Translations under genes and position numbers: made by a program
Shown: piece after piece, positions 26,647 through 35,321 of the stretch
How positions within the stretch are numbered: the first letter of the stretch is position 1
How the letters are laid out: each line of letters opens with the position of its first letter
Notes under the pieces: generated by a model
Databases searched by the model: none
Told to the model about the DNA's origin: nothing
What the model saw: the letters and a program-made list of their open reading frames with translations, nothing else
Source of the DNA: CAYXLI01 sp964464925
GTDB lineage: Bacteria; Acidobacteriota; Terriglobia; Bryobacterales; Bryobacteraceae
Assembly: GCA_964464925.1 (NCBI GenBank)
Contig: CAYXLI010000012.1
Coordinates: 62,001 to 126,000 of the forward strand
Reading direction: 5' to 3'
Length of the DNA: 64,000 nucleotides

Positions 26647-27362
26647 TGGGTATGCTCCAGAGTAAGAGCAATTCGGAATCCTGCAGCCAAATGGCTCGCC
26701 GGCTCTCTGCGTTCTTGGACGGGCAGTTGACGGTTGCTGAACGTCGCTCGCTCGAAATGCATTTGAACCGCTGTGCGGCGTGTACCGCCGAAATACAGAA
26801 CATGAGGCGCGTACAGGCCGAACTGAAGCGGTTGCCGGTGCGCATTCCGCCGGTCTCGCTCACTACGAAGTTGCGCGTCACGGCTTCGAAGGAACACGCG
26901 CGCCGCGAAGAGACTCGCACGTGGGGCCGCCGCTGGAGCGGCTGGAAGCTCAATTTCGGGTTGTGGGCAAATAACCTGATGGGTCCGCTGGCCATTCCTG
27001 CCACCGGTGGATTCTTCTCGGCCGTATTTCTGTTTACGATGCTGCTGCCTGGCATCAGTGCCCATAGTTACTCGGCCATCCGCGATGTTCCTACGGGTCT
27101 TTATACGGATCCTGCTGCGAAGAATGTGGTCCCGCTGGCGTTCAGCGACGATGATCTTGTGGTGGAGGTCACGGTGGACGAGAACGGCCGCATGGCGGAT
27201 TACTCCATAGCGGACTGCAAGCACATGTCTCCGCAGTTGCGCCGGGCCGTAGAAAATAACCTGCTGTTCTCAGAGTTCACACCAGCGACAACATTCGGGC
27301 AGCCGCGCGCCAGCAAGATCCGCATCAGTTTCCACAACAGCCGTATCGACGTGCGGGGATAA
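26646..27362 (+). CDS. Transmembrane zinc-finger anti-sigma factor with TonB-like C-terminal domain
   Basis: A 238-residue membrane protein translated from an ATG overlapping the sigma-factor stop. Residues ~15-60 are a ZAS-type anti-sigma domain with HLNRCAAC (HxxxCxxC). A membrane span lies near residues 115-140 (ATGGFFSAVFLFTMLLPG). The periplasmic part has VVEVTVDENGRMADYSI, RAVENNLLFSEFTPA and IRISFHN, which follows the pattern of TonB C-terminal (energy-transducer) domains. It should hold the upstream sigma factor at the membrane and release it on an envelope signal. A TonB-like sensor domain on an anti-sigma factor is unusual. Its last base overlaps the rsmA start. Confidence 0.82.
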   Translation: MGMLQSKSNSESCSQMARRLSAFLDGQLTVAERRSLEMHLNRCAACTAEIQNMRRVQAELKRLPVRIPPVSLTTKLRVTASKEHARREETRTWGRRWSGWKLNFGLWANNLMGPLAIPATGGFFSAVFLFTMLLPGISAHSYSAIRDVPTGLYTDPAAKNVVPLAFSDDDLVVEVTVDENGRMADYSIADCKHMSPQLRRAVENNLLFSEFTPATTFGQPRASKIRISFHNSRIDVRG

Positions 27363-28114
27363 TGCCCCGCCGTCTCGGCCAGCATTTCCTAACCAGCCGA
27401 TCCATCCTGCACCGAATCGCTGAAGCGGCGTGTCCCGTTGCGGGAGCTCGGGTGGTGGAGATCGGGCCTGGCCGAGGAGCGCTGACCGAGTTCCTGTTGC
27501 CCCTTGCGGCGGAGTTGCACGCCATCGAGGTGGACACGGTGCTGGTGCCTTACCTGCAGCAGCGTTTTCGAGCGTTCCCTCAGCTTCACGTCCACCACGC
27601 GGACGTCCTGAAGATGGACCTGGGGCAGTGGGGACCGGTCACGGTGGCCGGGAATTTACCTTACTACATCACGTCGCCCATCACGGAAAAGGTGGTGTCG
27701 CTAGGGCGGTTGCTGGTTCATGCTGTGTTCCTGGTGCAACGGGAAGTGGCCGAGCGCATGGCCGCTTCGCCGGGGAGCCGCGACTACGGATACCTTTCGG
27801 TGTTGGTGCAACTCTATGCGACGCCGAAGATTCTGTTCCATGTTCCTCCCGGAGCGTTCAGCCCGCCGCCGAAGGTGGATTCCTCAGTGATTCAGTTGAC
27901 TCCACGTCCGGAACCTCTGGTGGACAATCCGGCCGGGTTTCTTGGATTCGTCTCGCACGCGTTCCACGCAAAGCGAAAAACGCTGCGCAACAACCTCTCC
28001 GGCCACTACCCGAAGGAGGTGGTGGACACACTCCCGGAAGCGGCTCTGCGGGCCGAGCAACTGCCGATTGAGAGGTTCGTAGACGTGTACCAGCGTATAC
28101 TTAAGTTTTCATGA
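27362..28114 (+). CDS. rsmA: 16S rRNA dimethyladenosine transferase RsmA (KsgA)
   Basis: A 250-residue S-adenosylmethionine-dependent enzyme that dimethylates two adjacent adenines near the 3' end of 16S rRNA during 30S maturation. Motif I is VVEIGPGRGALTEFLL after the typical RLGQHFLTSRSIL start, and the catalytic motif IV is NLPYYITSPI. The C-terminal region has FSPPPKVDSSVI and AFHAKRKTLRNNL. The start overlaps the anti-sigma stop (TAATG) and the end overlaps gltX (ATGA), so the three are translationally coupled. Confidence 0.96.
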   Translation: MPRRLGQHFLTSRSILHRIAEAACPVAGARVVEIGPGRGALTEFLLPLAAELHAIEVDTVLVPYLQQRFRAFPQLHVHHADVLKMDLGQWGPVTVAGNLPYYITSPITEKVVSLGRLLVHAVFLVQREVAERMAASPGSRDYGYLSVLVQLYATPKILFHVPPGAFSPPPKVDSSVIQLTPRPEPLVDNPAGFLGFVSHAFHAKRKTLRNNLSGHYPKEVVDTLPEAALRAEQLPIERFVDVYQRILKFS

Positions 28115-29529
28115 GAGTTCGATTCGCCCCCTCCCCTACGGGCTACCTCCACATCGGCAGCGCCAGAACATTCATCTTCAATTGGCTGTATGCCCGAAAT
28201 AACGGTGGCACCATGATTTTGCGCATTGACGATACCGACGTCGAGCGCAACACGCAGCAATCCCTGGATTCGATTTTCGACGGCCTGAAATGGCTGGAAC
28301 TAGGCTGGGATGAGCAGTACCGGCAATCGGATCGCCTGGAGCTGCACCGCCAGATGGCCAATGCGATTTTCGAAAAGGGCCTCGCGTATCGCGACTTTAC
28401 TCCGGCCCGGGCGGAAGGGGAAGAGGAGGACCGCGCAGATGGGCCGTGGCTCTTCAATCCCGGGATGCGGGAGATGCCGGCGGAAGAGAGCGACCGCCGA
28501 GCCGCCGCCGGTGAGCCATTCGTTTTGCGGTACCGGGTGCCCCGGGATACGCCGGAAGAAGTTAAATTCGACGATCTGGTTTTCGGACCACAATCAAAGT
28601 TGAGCACCGACATCGAGGATTTTGCGCTGCTGCGCAGTAATGGGCTGCCGACGTATCACATGGCAAGCTGCGCCGACGATATCGATCTGAAGATTACGCA
28701 CATTATTCGCGGCCAGGATCACCTTTCGAACACGTTCAAGCACGTGCTGATCTTTGAAGCGCTGGGAGCGGAGGTTTCGAAATTCGCGCACCTGCCGCTG
28801 CTGATCGCGCCAGACGGAGCAAAGCTTTCCAAACGCAAGCACGGGCCGGTGGTGAGCGTGACTACTTACCGCGATGCGGGATTCGTTCCGCAGGCGTATG
28901 TGAATTTCCTCTGCTTACTCGGCTGGAGCCCTAAGGACAACCGTGAGCAGATGACGGTGCCTGAACTGATCAGTGCTTTCAAATTCGAAGGCGTGAATCG
29001 CAGCAACGCCGTGGTGAATTTCAGCGAACAGGATCCGATCGATCCGAAGGCACTGTGGCTGTGCTCGCAACATCTGCGGACGATGCCCGTGTCCAATCTC
29101 GCTCCTTATGTGCGGAAGACTCTGATTGCGGCGGGGCTGACTCCGTCTTCGGATGATGCATTCTTCCTGCAGCAGATCGAGATTATCCGGTCGCGATATA
29201 CAACGCTGCTGGACTTTCCCACCAAAGGCCGCGCTTACTTCGCAGACGATTTCGAGATTCAGCCGGAGGCGTTAGCGAAGCTGGATGCGCCGGGCGCCCG
29301 CGAGGCGCTTCGGGAGCTTGGTGAGCGGCTGGCCGAATCGGAAGACTTTACCGAAGCGTTTATCGAAGCGGAGCTGCGGAAACTGGCAGCCGAGCGGGGC
29401 GTGAAGGCGGGCCTGATCATTAACGCGGCACGCGCGGCGCTGACCGGACAAACAGTGGGACCGAGCGTGTTCGCTGTCTTTACTGCCGTGGGCCGGGAGA
29501 GAATTCTGCGGCGCTTGCGGAACGTGTAG
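28111..29529 (+). CDS. gltX: Glutamyl-tRNA synthetase
   Basis: A 472-residue class I synthetase. The HIGH motif appears as PSPTGYLHIGSARTFIFNW and the KMSKS motif as KLSKRKHGP (residues ~237-245). The catalytic core includes LRIDDTDVERN and FDDLVFG, with the C-terminal anticodon-binding helical domain from about residue 330. It charges tRNA-Glu with glutamate and, where GlnRS is missing, also tRNA-Gln. Whether it discriminates cannot be told from this window. The start overlaps rsmA by 4 bases. Confidence 0.97.
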   Translation: MRVRFAPSPTGYLHIGSARTFIFNWLYARNNGGTMILRIDDTDVERNTQQSLDSIFDGLKWLELGWDEQYRQSDRLELHRQMANAIFEKGLAYRDFTPARAEGEEEDRADGPWLFNPGMREMPAEESDRRAAAGEPFVLRYRVPRDTPEEVKFDDLVFGPQSKLSTDIEDFALLRSNGLPTYHMASCADDIDLKITHIIRGQDHLSNTFKHVLIFEALGAEVSKFAHLPLLIAPDGAKLSKRKHGPVVSVTTYRDAGFVPQAYVNFLCLLGWSPKDNREQMTVPELISAFKFEGVNRSNAVVNFSEQDPIDPKALWLCSQHLRTMPVSNLAPYVRKTLIAAGLTPSSDDAFFLQQIEIIRSRYTTLLDFPTKGRAYFADDFEIQPEALAKLDAPGAREALRELGERLAESEDFTEAFIEAELRKLAAERGVKAGLIINAARAALTGQTVGPSVFAVFTAVGRERILRRLRNV

Positions 29530-29538
29530 GCGAACGAC

Positions 29539-31101
29539 ATGAACATCCTTGGAATCGGGGGAATCCTCAACGACGCCGCATCGGCTCTGCTGAAAGACGG
29601 TACGCTGGCGGCGGCGGTGGAAGAAAGCAAAATTGCCCGCCAGCACAATCCGGGCGAACTGCCGCACCATTCGATCGAGGCCTGCCTGCAGATGGCAAAG
29701 GTTCCGCGTGGGGAAGTGGATTGCGTCGCGCTCGTGCGGCCTTTTCCGGCGGCGGACGACCTGCATCTGGATCTGCGGGCCCAGTTTCCGCGTGCGCGTC
29801 TTCTGATTGTCGAGCACCAAATGGCGCATGCGGCGTCCGCTTTCTTTGCGTCGCCGTTTGAAGACGCAACCGTGCTAACGCTTGACCGAGCAGGGGATTT
29901 CTCCTGCGGCTCGCGCTGGCGCGGCCATGGCAATCGACTCGAATTGGAGGCAGAGCTCTATCTGCCGGATTCGCTCGGTGACCTGTACGGCCGAGTGACG
30001 GAACTGCTCGGGTTTCGACCGCGCGCAGAGGAGCACAAGGTGCAGTGGCTGTCGGCTTCCGGAGACGATCGTTTTGTACCGCTCTTTGAAGAGATGCTGT
30101 CGGTGGAGGTAGAGGATGTGCCGCGCATCGACCGCAGCTTCTTCGATGGAGACCGGGTGAGCCGCGGCGAGTTCAGCGCCAAGCTGTATAGCCGGTTGGG
30201 CCTGGAAGACTCGTCGGCGATCCCGGAGAAGTTGCAGCCGCATGTGGCCGCCGGCGTGCAGCGGGCAGTTGAACATGCCGTTCGGCGTATGGCGCGCGGG
30301 GCGAAGCGAATCTGCCTTGCGGGCGGTCTGGCTATGAACGCACTGCTGGTGGCATCCCTGGAGCAACACCATGACGTGTTTGTGCAGCCGGCGGCAGGCA
30401 ACGCCGGAACCGCAATTGGAGCGGTGCTCTACGCCTGGCATACCGTATTCCAGCGAGAACAGCGCGTTCCATTCGATCACCTTTATCTGGGGCCTAGTTC
30501 CTCGCCGGAAGACATCAAGCAAGTGCTGGAGAATTGCAAACTGCGCTTCCAATACCTGCTGACGACCGAAGAGATCATCAGCCACGCTGTGGCGCAGTTG
30601 AACGAGAGCAAGATTGTGGCCTGGATGCAGGGCCGTATGGAGTTCGGTCCGAGGGCTCTCGGGAACCGCAGCATCCTGGCGTCGCCCTTGAATCCGTACT
30701 CGACGGAGAATCTGAACACTTTCATCAAGCATCGGGAGCCGTTCCGGAAGTTTGCGGCTTCGGTTCCGGCCGAGCTGGCGTCCGAGTACTTTGAAGTCGG
30801 TCCGAATGCGCGGTTTCTGGCGACTGTCGGGCGGGTTAAGGAGAAGCACAGGAAGAGATTTGAGAGCGCGATTCTGGGACAGGACCTGGTGCGCGTCCAT
30901 ACGGTGCAAAAGCGAGACAATCCACTGTATTACCGGCTGCTCCATGAGGCCGGCAAGGCAACGGGTCTGCCCGTGCTCTACAACACGAGTTTCAATCTGT
31001 TTCACGATCCTATGGTCTGCTCGCCGCGCGATGCGGCTCGCGGATTCTATTCGTCCGGCATAGACGCGATGTTCGTCGGCAACTTTCTCTTGCAGAAGTG
31101 A
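29539..31101 (+). CDS. NodU/CmcH-family carbamoyltransferase
   Basis: A 520-residue protein with the N-terminal ASKHA-type domain of the family (MNILGIGGILNDAASALLKD, HQMAHAASAFFASPF with the metal-binding His, VLTLDRAGDFSCG) and the C-terminal domain with WMQGRMEFGPRALGNRSILA (the conserved GPRALGNRS) and VLYNTSFNLFHDPMV. These enzymes transfer a carbamoyl group from carbamoyl phosphate to a hydroxyl of a natural product or glycan. There is no biosynthetic cluster next to it to tell the acceptor. It is 9 bases after gltX and 13 before the ThuA gene. Confidence 0.93.
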   Translation: MNILGIGGILNDAASALLKDGTLAAAVEESKIARQHNPGELPHHSIEACLQMAKVPRGEVDCVALVRPFPAADDLHLDLRAQFPRARLLIVEHQMAHAASAFFASPFEDATVLTLDRAGDFSCGSRWRGHGNRLELEAELYLPDSLGDLYGRVTELLGFRPRAEEHKVQWLSASGDDRFVPLFEEMLSVEVEDVPRIDRSFFDGDRVSRGEFSAKLYSRLGLEDSSAIPEKLQPHVAAGVQRAVEHAVRRMARGAKRICLAGGLAMNALLVASLEQHHDVFVQPAAGNAGTAIGAVLYAWHTVFQREQRVPFDHLYLGPSSSPEDIKQVLENCKLRFQYLLTTEEIISHAVAQLNESKIVAWMQGRMEFGPRALGNRSILASPLNPYSTENLNTFIKHREPFRKFAASVPAELASEYFEVGPNARFLATVGRVKEKHRKRFESAILGQDLVRVHTVQKRDNPLYYRLLHEAGKATGLPVLYNTSFNLFHDPMVCSPRDAARGFYSSGIDAMFVGNFLLQK

Positions 31102-31114
31102 AGTAAGGAGAACG

Positions 31115-31987
31115 ATGTTCGGAAATTGTCTTTCCCGCGGGCTGATGAGCTCGCTCCTGTTTGCAACTGTTGCTGTTGCTGCGCCTTTGAAGGTCCTGAT
31201 TATTGACGGTCAGAATAACCACGCGTGGAGGGAAACGACGCCCGTTTTAAAGAAGCTACTGGAGGAAACAGGCAAGTTCGCCGTCGACGTTGCGACGACT
31301 CCGCCGAAAGGCGGCGATATGAACACGTTTCATCCGGAGTTTACCGGATACGCGGTAGTTGTCTCGAACTACAACGGCGAGCCCTGGCCGGCGCAAGTCA
31401 AGGATGCATTCGAGAAGTACGTGAAGAAGGGCGGCGGGTTCGTTTCCTATCATGCGGCAGATAACTCGTTCCCGGAGTGGAAGCAGTATCAGGAAATGAT
31501 CGCGGTGGGCGGCTGGGAGAACCGGAAAGTGGAGACGTTCGGACCGAAGATCCGTTTCCGTGAAGGGAAGATGGTAACGGATTCGAGTGCCGGTTCCTGC
31601 GGCCACCACGGCGCGCGGCTCCCATTCGCGGTCACGGTCCGAAATCCGAACCATCCGATCACGAAGGGACTGCCGCCGGTTTGGATGCACGCGGCAGATG
31701 AGCTGTACGATTCTCTGTGCGGGCCCGCGAAGGATGCGGATCTGCTCGCCACGGCGCACTCGGATCCAAGCAATAAAGGTACCGGCGAAGAAGAACCTAT
31801 GCTTATAACCATCTCCTACGGAAAGGGCCGGGTCTTCCATACGACGCTGGGTCATGATGTTGCCGCCATGAAGTCCGTGGATTTCATCGTCACACTGCAG
31901 CGCGGCACGGAGTGGGCGGCAACGGGCAAGGTAACACAGCAGGCAGCTAAGGATTTTCCAACCGCGGCTGAGACCAGCACGAGATAG
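31115..31987 (+). CDS. Exported ThuA-domain protein
   Basis: A 290-residue protein with a signal peptide (SSLLFATVAVAA). The ThuA fold, a type 1 glutamine-amidotransferase-like domain, is seen in LKVLIIDGQNNHAWRETTPVL, VVSNYNGEPWP, GGGFVSYHAADNSF, HPITKGLPPVW, and GKGRVFHTTLGHD. ThuA proteins occur in trehalose and other sugar utilisation; the biochemical role is largely undefined. AAGGAG lies before the ATG. Confidence 0.9.
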   Translation: MFGNCLSRGLMSSLLFATVAVAAPLKVLIIDGQNNHAWRETTPVLKKLLEETGKFAVDVATTPPKGGDMNTFHPEFTGYAVVVSNYNGEPWPAQVKDAFEKYVKKGGGFVSYHAADNSFPEWKQYQEMIAVGGWENRKVETFGPKIRFREGKMVTDSSAGSCGHHGARLPFAVTVRNPNHPITKGLPPVWMHAADELYDSLCGPAKDADLLATAHSDPSNKGTGEEEPMLITISYGKGRVFHTTLGHDVAAMKSVDFIVTLQRGTEWAATGKVTQQAAKDFPTAAETSTR

Positions 31988-31991
31988 CAGT

Positions 31992-32906
31992 TTGTTCCCG
32001 AAGCACTTCGACGGCAAGCGATTCTTCAACCCCGGCGGTCATCGAGCACGCGGGCTATGGGAAGTGCTCCGTTGGAAACTGACCAGCCGGCCCGAGCCAT
32101 CGCCCAAGTTCATTCCTGATGTGAAGCCGACGGTGCCGGCGGCGTCGGTGGATGGGCTTGAGATCACGATGGTGAATCATGCGACGGTCCTGATTCAGAC
32201 GCAAGGCGTGAACATTTTGACGGACCCGATCTGGTCGCGGACCGCGTCGCCATTCAGGTGGGCCGGGCCTGCACGATTCCGAGAGCCGGGTATCCGCTTT
32301 GAAGACCTGCCGCGGATTGACGTGGTGCTGCTCAGTCACAATCATTACGACCATTTCGATGTGCCGACGCTGCGCCGGATCCGGGCGGAGTATGTGGCAC
32401 CGCTGGGACTGAAGGAGGCGCTCCGCGGATTCGGTCCGGTGCGCGAACTGGATTGGGGTGGTTCGATGGAGGTTCACGGGCTCCGTATCCATTCCGTTCC
32501 GGCGCAGCATTTCTCCGCGCGAGGCGTGATGGACCGGGATCAGACGCTGTGGTGTGGATTTTGGCTGGAAACGAATCACGGACCGCTATACTTCGCTGCA
32601 GACACGGGGTTCGGAGAGCACTTCGGCGCGATTCAACGGCAGTTCGGATCTCCGCGAGTTGCACTGTTACCGATTGGCGCCTACCTGCCGCGATGGTTCA
32701 TGCAGCCGGTTCACATGAGTCCGGAAGAAGCGTTGGCCGCGCACCGGATTTTGCAGGCCGAAACGAGCATCGCGATTCATCACGGCACGTTTCAGCTTGC
32801 TGATGATGCTCCGGATACGGCGGCGGCGGAGCTACGGCGCTTGCTGGGAGGCGAGGATTTCCGCATTGTGCCGAATGGCGGAAGAGTGTCTATATCGCCT
32901 CGATGA
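31992..32906 (+). CDS. Metallo-beta-lactamase-fold hydrolase (UlaG/NAPE-PLD-like)
   Basis: A protein of about 304 residues. The metal site is LLSHNHYDHFD (HxHxDH), with further ligands in VPAQHFSARG, YFAADTGFGEHF and AIHHGTF. The early segment TMVNHATVLIQTQGVNILTDPIWS is typical of N-acyl-phosphatidylethanolamine phospholipase-like and UlaG-like members. I use the TTG at 31992, because FPKHFDGKRFFNPGG upstream of the fold is conserved in such proteins and no ATG is available. No signal peptide is seen. It overlaps the convergent racemase gene by 17 bases. The substrate may be a phosphodiester lipid; this is family knowledge only. Confidence 0.88.
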   Translation: MFPKHFDGKRFFNPGGHRARGLWEVLRWKLTSRPEPSPKFIPDVKPTVPAASVDGLEITMVNHATVLIQTQGVNILTDPIWSRTASPFRWAGPARFREPGIRFEDLPRIDVVLLSHNHYDHFDVPTLRRIRAEYVAPLGLKEALRGFGPVRELDWGGSMEVHGLRIHSVPAQHFSARGVMDRDQTLWCGFWLETNHGPLYFAADTGFGEHFGAIQRQFGSPRVALLPIGAYLPRWFMQPVHMSPEEALAAHRILQAETSIAIHHGTFQLADDAPDTAAAELRRLLGGEDFRIVPNGGRVSISPR

Positions 32907-33945
32907 AGGACTCGTTCCAGCGTAACTGGCCTGCTGATGGAACGGTCAGGCCATCCTTCACTTCAAGCGGCTGCTGGAGGACGGGGCTCCACCAATCGGC
33001 GAACTCCACCCAGTGCGCGCCGGGCGTGACACTGAGCAACTGAGCACTGATTTCCGACCATAAGTGACTGGAAACACGCATGCCCTTGGCGGCGCTCATC
33101 GCGGCGGCGCGTTGCCAGCCGGTGACGCCGCCGATCTTCATTACATCGAGCATGACGTAATCGGAAGCGTGCACGTCCAGCGCATGGCGGAGCTCTTCGG
33201 GGCCCCACCAGTTCTCACCTGCCTGGATGGGAGTGCGGATTTCGCGTGCCACCTCAGCCATACCAGGGTAGTCGGTTGCGAGGACAGGTTCTTCCACCCA
33301 GGTAAGGCGTTCGTCTTCAAGATACCGGAGGCGCTCGATTGCATCGGTAGGTGTGAGCGACTGGTTGTAGTCCACCATGATTGCCATGTCAGGACCGGCG
33401 GCCGAGCGGATCGCGCGAATCACTTCGAGATCTTCGCGAACGGTGGGATAGCCGATTTTCGCTTTCACGCCGCGGAAGCCTCTCTTTGCCCAGTCTTCGG
33501 CGGTTTTGGCAGAATCGAAAGCACCGTCATAACCGACAGCGCCATAGGCCGGCATGGAGCGAGGCTCACCTCCAAGCAGATTCGCGAGCGGAACGCCATG
33601 CAGGTTTGCCAGCGCGTCCCACATCGCCATGTCGAGCCCGGCGAGCGCCATCCCGACGAGCCCCTGTGTGCCGAGCAGGCGGAAACGGCGCGCAAGCTGA
33701 TCGGACAGCAAGGCGGGCGCGAGCGGCTGATCCATGAGACCTTCGCTGATGCTCTGCACGAGCCGGGCAACCGGCTCCAAGGCTGCAGAAGTGTAGGTGA
33801 AGAGGATGCTGCGGCCGACTATCCCGCCGTCGAGCAGCAGATCGATGAGAAGGAGAGGCGACTCGGAGATCACACCGCTGGCAGTGCGATGCGGCTGGGC
33901 CATGGGCACACAGATGGGGCGGGCAATAACTTCCTGAATAGTCAT
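32890..33945 (-). CDS. Mandelate racemase/muconate lactonising enzyme family protein
   Basis: A 351-residue enolase-superfamily enzyme. The catalytic set of true mandelate racemase can be matched: KxK in GVKAKIGYP, Asp in IMVDYNQS, Glu in WVEEPV, Glu in QAGENWWGPEE, the Asp partner in LDVMKIGGVTGW, the catalytic His in SSHLWSEISAQLL and Glu in HWVEF. The start at 33945 is chosen because MTIQEVIARPICVPM is the normal N-terminus; a longer frame would run into the divergent gene. It likely removes the alpha-proton of a hydroxy acid. Mandelate itself is a plausible but unproven substrate. No mandelate pathway genes are nearby. Confidence 0.9.
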   Translation of the reverse strand: MTIQEVIARPICVPMAQPHRTASGVISESPLLLIDLLLDGGIVGRSILFTYTSAALEPVARLVQSISEGLMDQPLAPALLSDQLARRFRLLGTQGLVGMALAGLDMAMWDALANLHGVPLANLLGGEPRSMPAYGAVGYDGAFDSAKTAEDWAKRGFRGVKAKIGYPTVREDLEVIRAIRSAAGPDMAIMVDYNQSLTPTDAIERLRYLEDERLTWVEEPVLATDYPGMAEVAREIRTPIQAGENWWGPEELRHALDVHASDYVMLDVMKIGGVTGWQRAAAMSAAKGMRVSSHLWSEISAQLLSVTPGAHWVEFADWWSPVLQQPLEVKDGLTVPSAGQLRWNESFIEAI

Positions 33946-33970
33946 CGCACAACCACTGTACATTGGAGTT

Positions 33971-35320
33971 GTGAGGGTTCTGCTCCTCTCCACATACGAT
34001 CTTGGGCGTCAGCCATTTAGCCTGGCGTCTCCTGCCGCCTGGCTGCGAGCGGCGGGCCATGAGGTGCAGGTAGCCGACCTGGCGGTGGGAAAGGCGGGTG
34101 ATCACTGGTTCCGTGACGCGGAACTGATTGCGATATCCCTTCCGATGCATACCGCTACAAGGCTGGCGGCCCGCATGATTCCGAACATTCGGGCACTGAA
34201 TCCCAATGCGCAGTTGTGCTGCTACGGATTGTATGCGCCGCTGAATGGAGATTATCTTCGCGGCCTAGGAGTGAGGCACATTCTGGGAGGCGAGTTCGAA
34301 GCTGGTTTGGTGCGCATCGCGAACGGAGAAGCGGCGGGCGATGAAGTACAACTGGAGCGGCTGCAGTTCCTGGTTCCCGACCGTTCCGGGATGCCGCCGC
34401 TTACCCGATACACGCGGTTGATTGTGAACGGAGAAGCGAGACGCGCTGGGTACACCGAAGCGTCGCGCGGCTGTAAGCACCTGTGCCGGCACTGTCCGGT
34501 TGTGAACGTGTATCACGGTGCTTTTCGCGTTGTGCAGCCGGACGTCGTGTTGGAAGATATACGGCGGCAAGTCGCGAAAGGGGCACAACATATTACGTTC
34601 GGCGATCCGGACTTCTTTAACGGTCCGATGCACGCCAGACGAATCGTGGAAGCGCTCGCCTCGGAGTTCCCGGGCCTGAGCTATGACGTGACGATCAAGA
34701 TCGAGCACCTGCTGAAGCACGATAATCTTTTGCCTGTGTTGAAGCAGACGGGATGCGCGTTTGTAACGTCAGCCGTGGAGTCGCTCGATGACAGTGTCCT
34801 GCAGAAGCTCGAGAAGGGGCATACGCGAGCGGATTTCGTGGCGGTAGTGCGGCGCATGCGGGATTTGGAGCTGACGTTGTCGCCGACCTTCATTCCGTTT
34901 ACGCCGTGGACGTCGCTGGAATCGTATCGCGACCTGCTGAGAACCCTGGCGGACGAGCAACTGGTTGAGAACACGGGCTCCGTGCAGCTTGCGTTGCGGC
35001 TGCTCATCCCGGAGCGGTCACGCCTGCTGGAACTGAAGGATATACGCGTTCAAGGGTTCGATTCAGAAGGGCTGCTGTACCGCTGGGTTCACCGCGATCC
35101 ACGGGTGGATGAACTGGCGCATGAGGCTCTGCACTTCGTGCACGAGGGAAGCAAACGGCAGCTGTCGAGGAGGGCGATTTTTTCGGACCTGTGGCGTTTA
35201 GTGACTACGGACCGCCTCCCCGACAATTACCACCTGTTGCCGCGCGCGGCGATCCCCTATCTGGACGAGGCCTGGTATTGTTGAGCGGAGCCTACGGACG
35301 AGCAGTTGGCTCGTGTTTAG
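33971..35320 (+). CDS. B12-binding-type radical SAM selenoprotein with C-U-A-E-P tail (TGA at 35282 read as selenocysteine)
   Basis: A 449-residue protein if TGA at 35282-35284 is read through, 437 residues if not. Residues ~1-110 resemble a cobalamin-binding Rossmann domain (VLLLSTYDLG, LIAISLPMHTATRLA). The radical SAM cluster is in SRGCKHLCRHCPV (Cys168, Cys172, Cys175, CxxxCxxC). After AWYC the frame gives TGA, then A-E-P and nine more codons to TAG at 35318. C-U-A-E-P or C-C-A-E-P tails define a radical SAM family that I recall as a (seleno)protein family. A SECIS-like hairpin follows the TGA. The GTG at 33971 is the start; the racemase gene is divergent. The reaction is unknown. The read-through depends on selA, selB, selC and selD elsewhere in the genome. 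Confidence 0.85.
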
Positions 35321-35321
35321 G
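35291..35321 (+). promoter_or_regulatory. Bacterial SECIS-like hairpin after the in-frame TGA
   Basis: CCTA (35291-35294) pairs with TAGG (35318-35321) and ACGAGC (35298-35303) with GCTCGT (35309-35314), separated by a 3/3 internal loop, around the apical loop AGTTG (35304-35308). The loop carries a G-U step as in known bacterial SECIS elements and lies about 20 bases after the TGA, within the range that SelB accepts. The hairpin is inside the read-through coding region. Confidence 0.7.

Noticed and set aside
35279..35284. TGA at 35282 as an ordinary stop
   Set aside because: The Cys before and A-E-P after it, plus a hairpin at SECIS distance, fit selenocysteine better; an ordinary stop remains possible if the genome lacks the Sec machinery.
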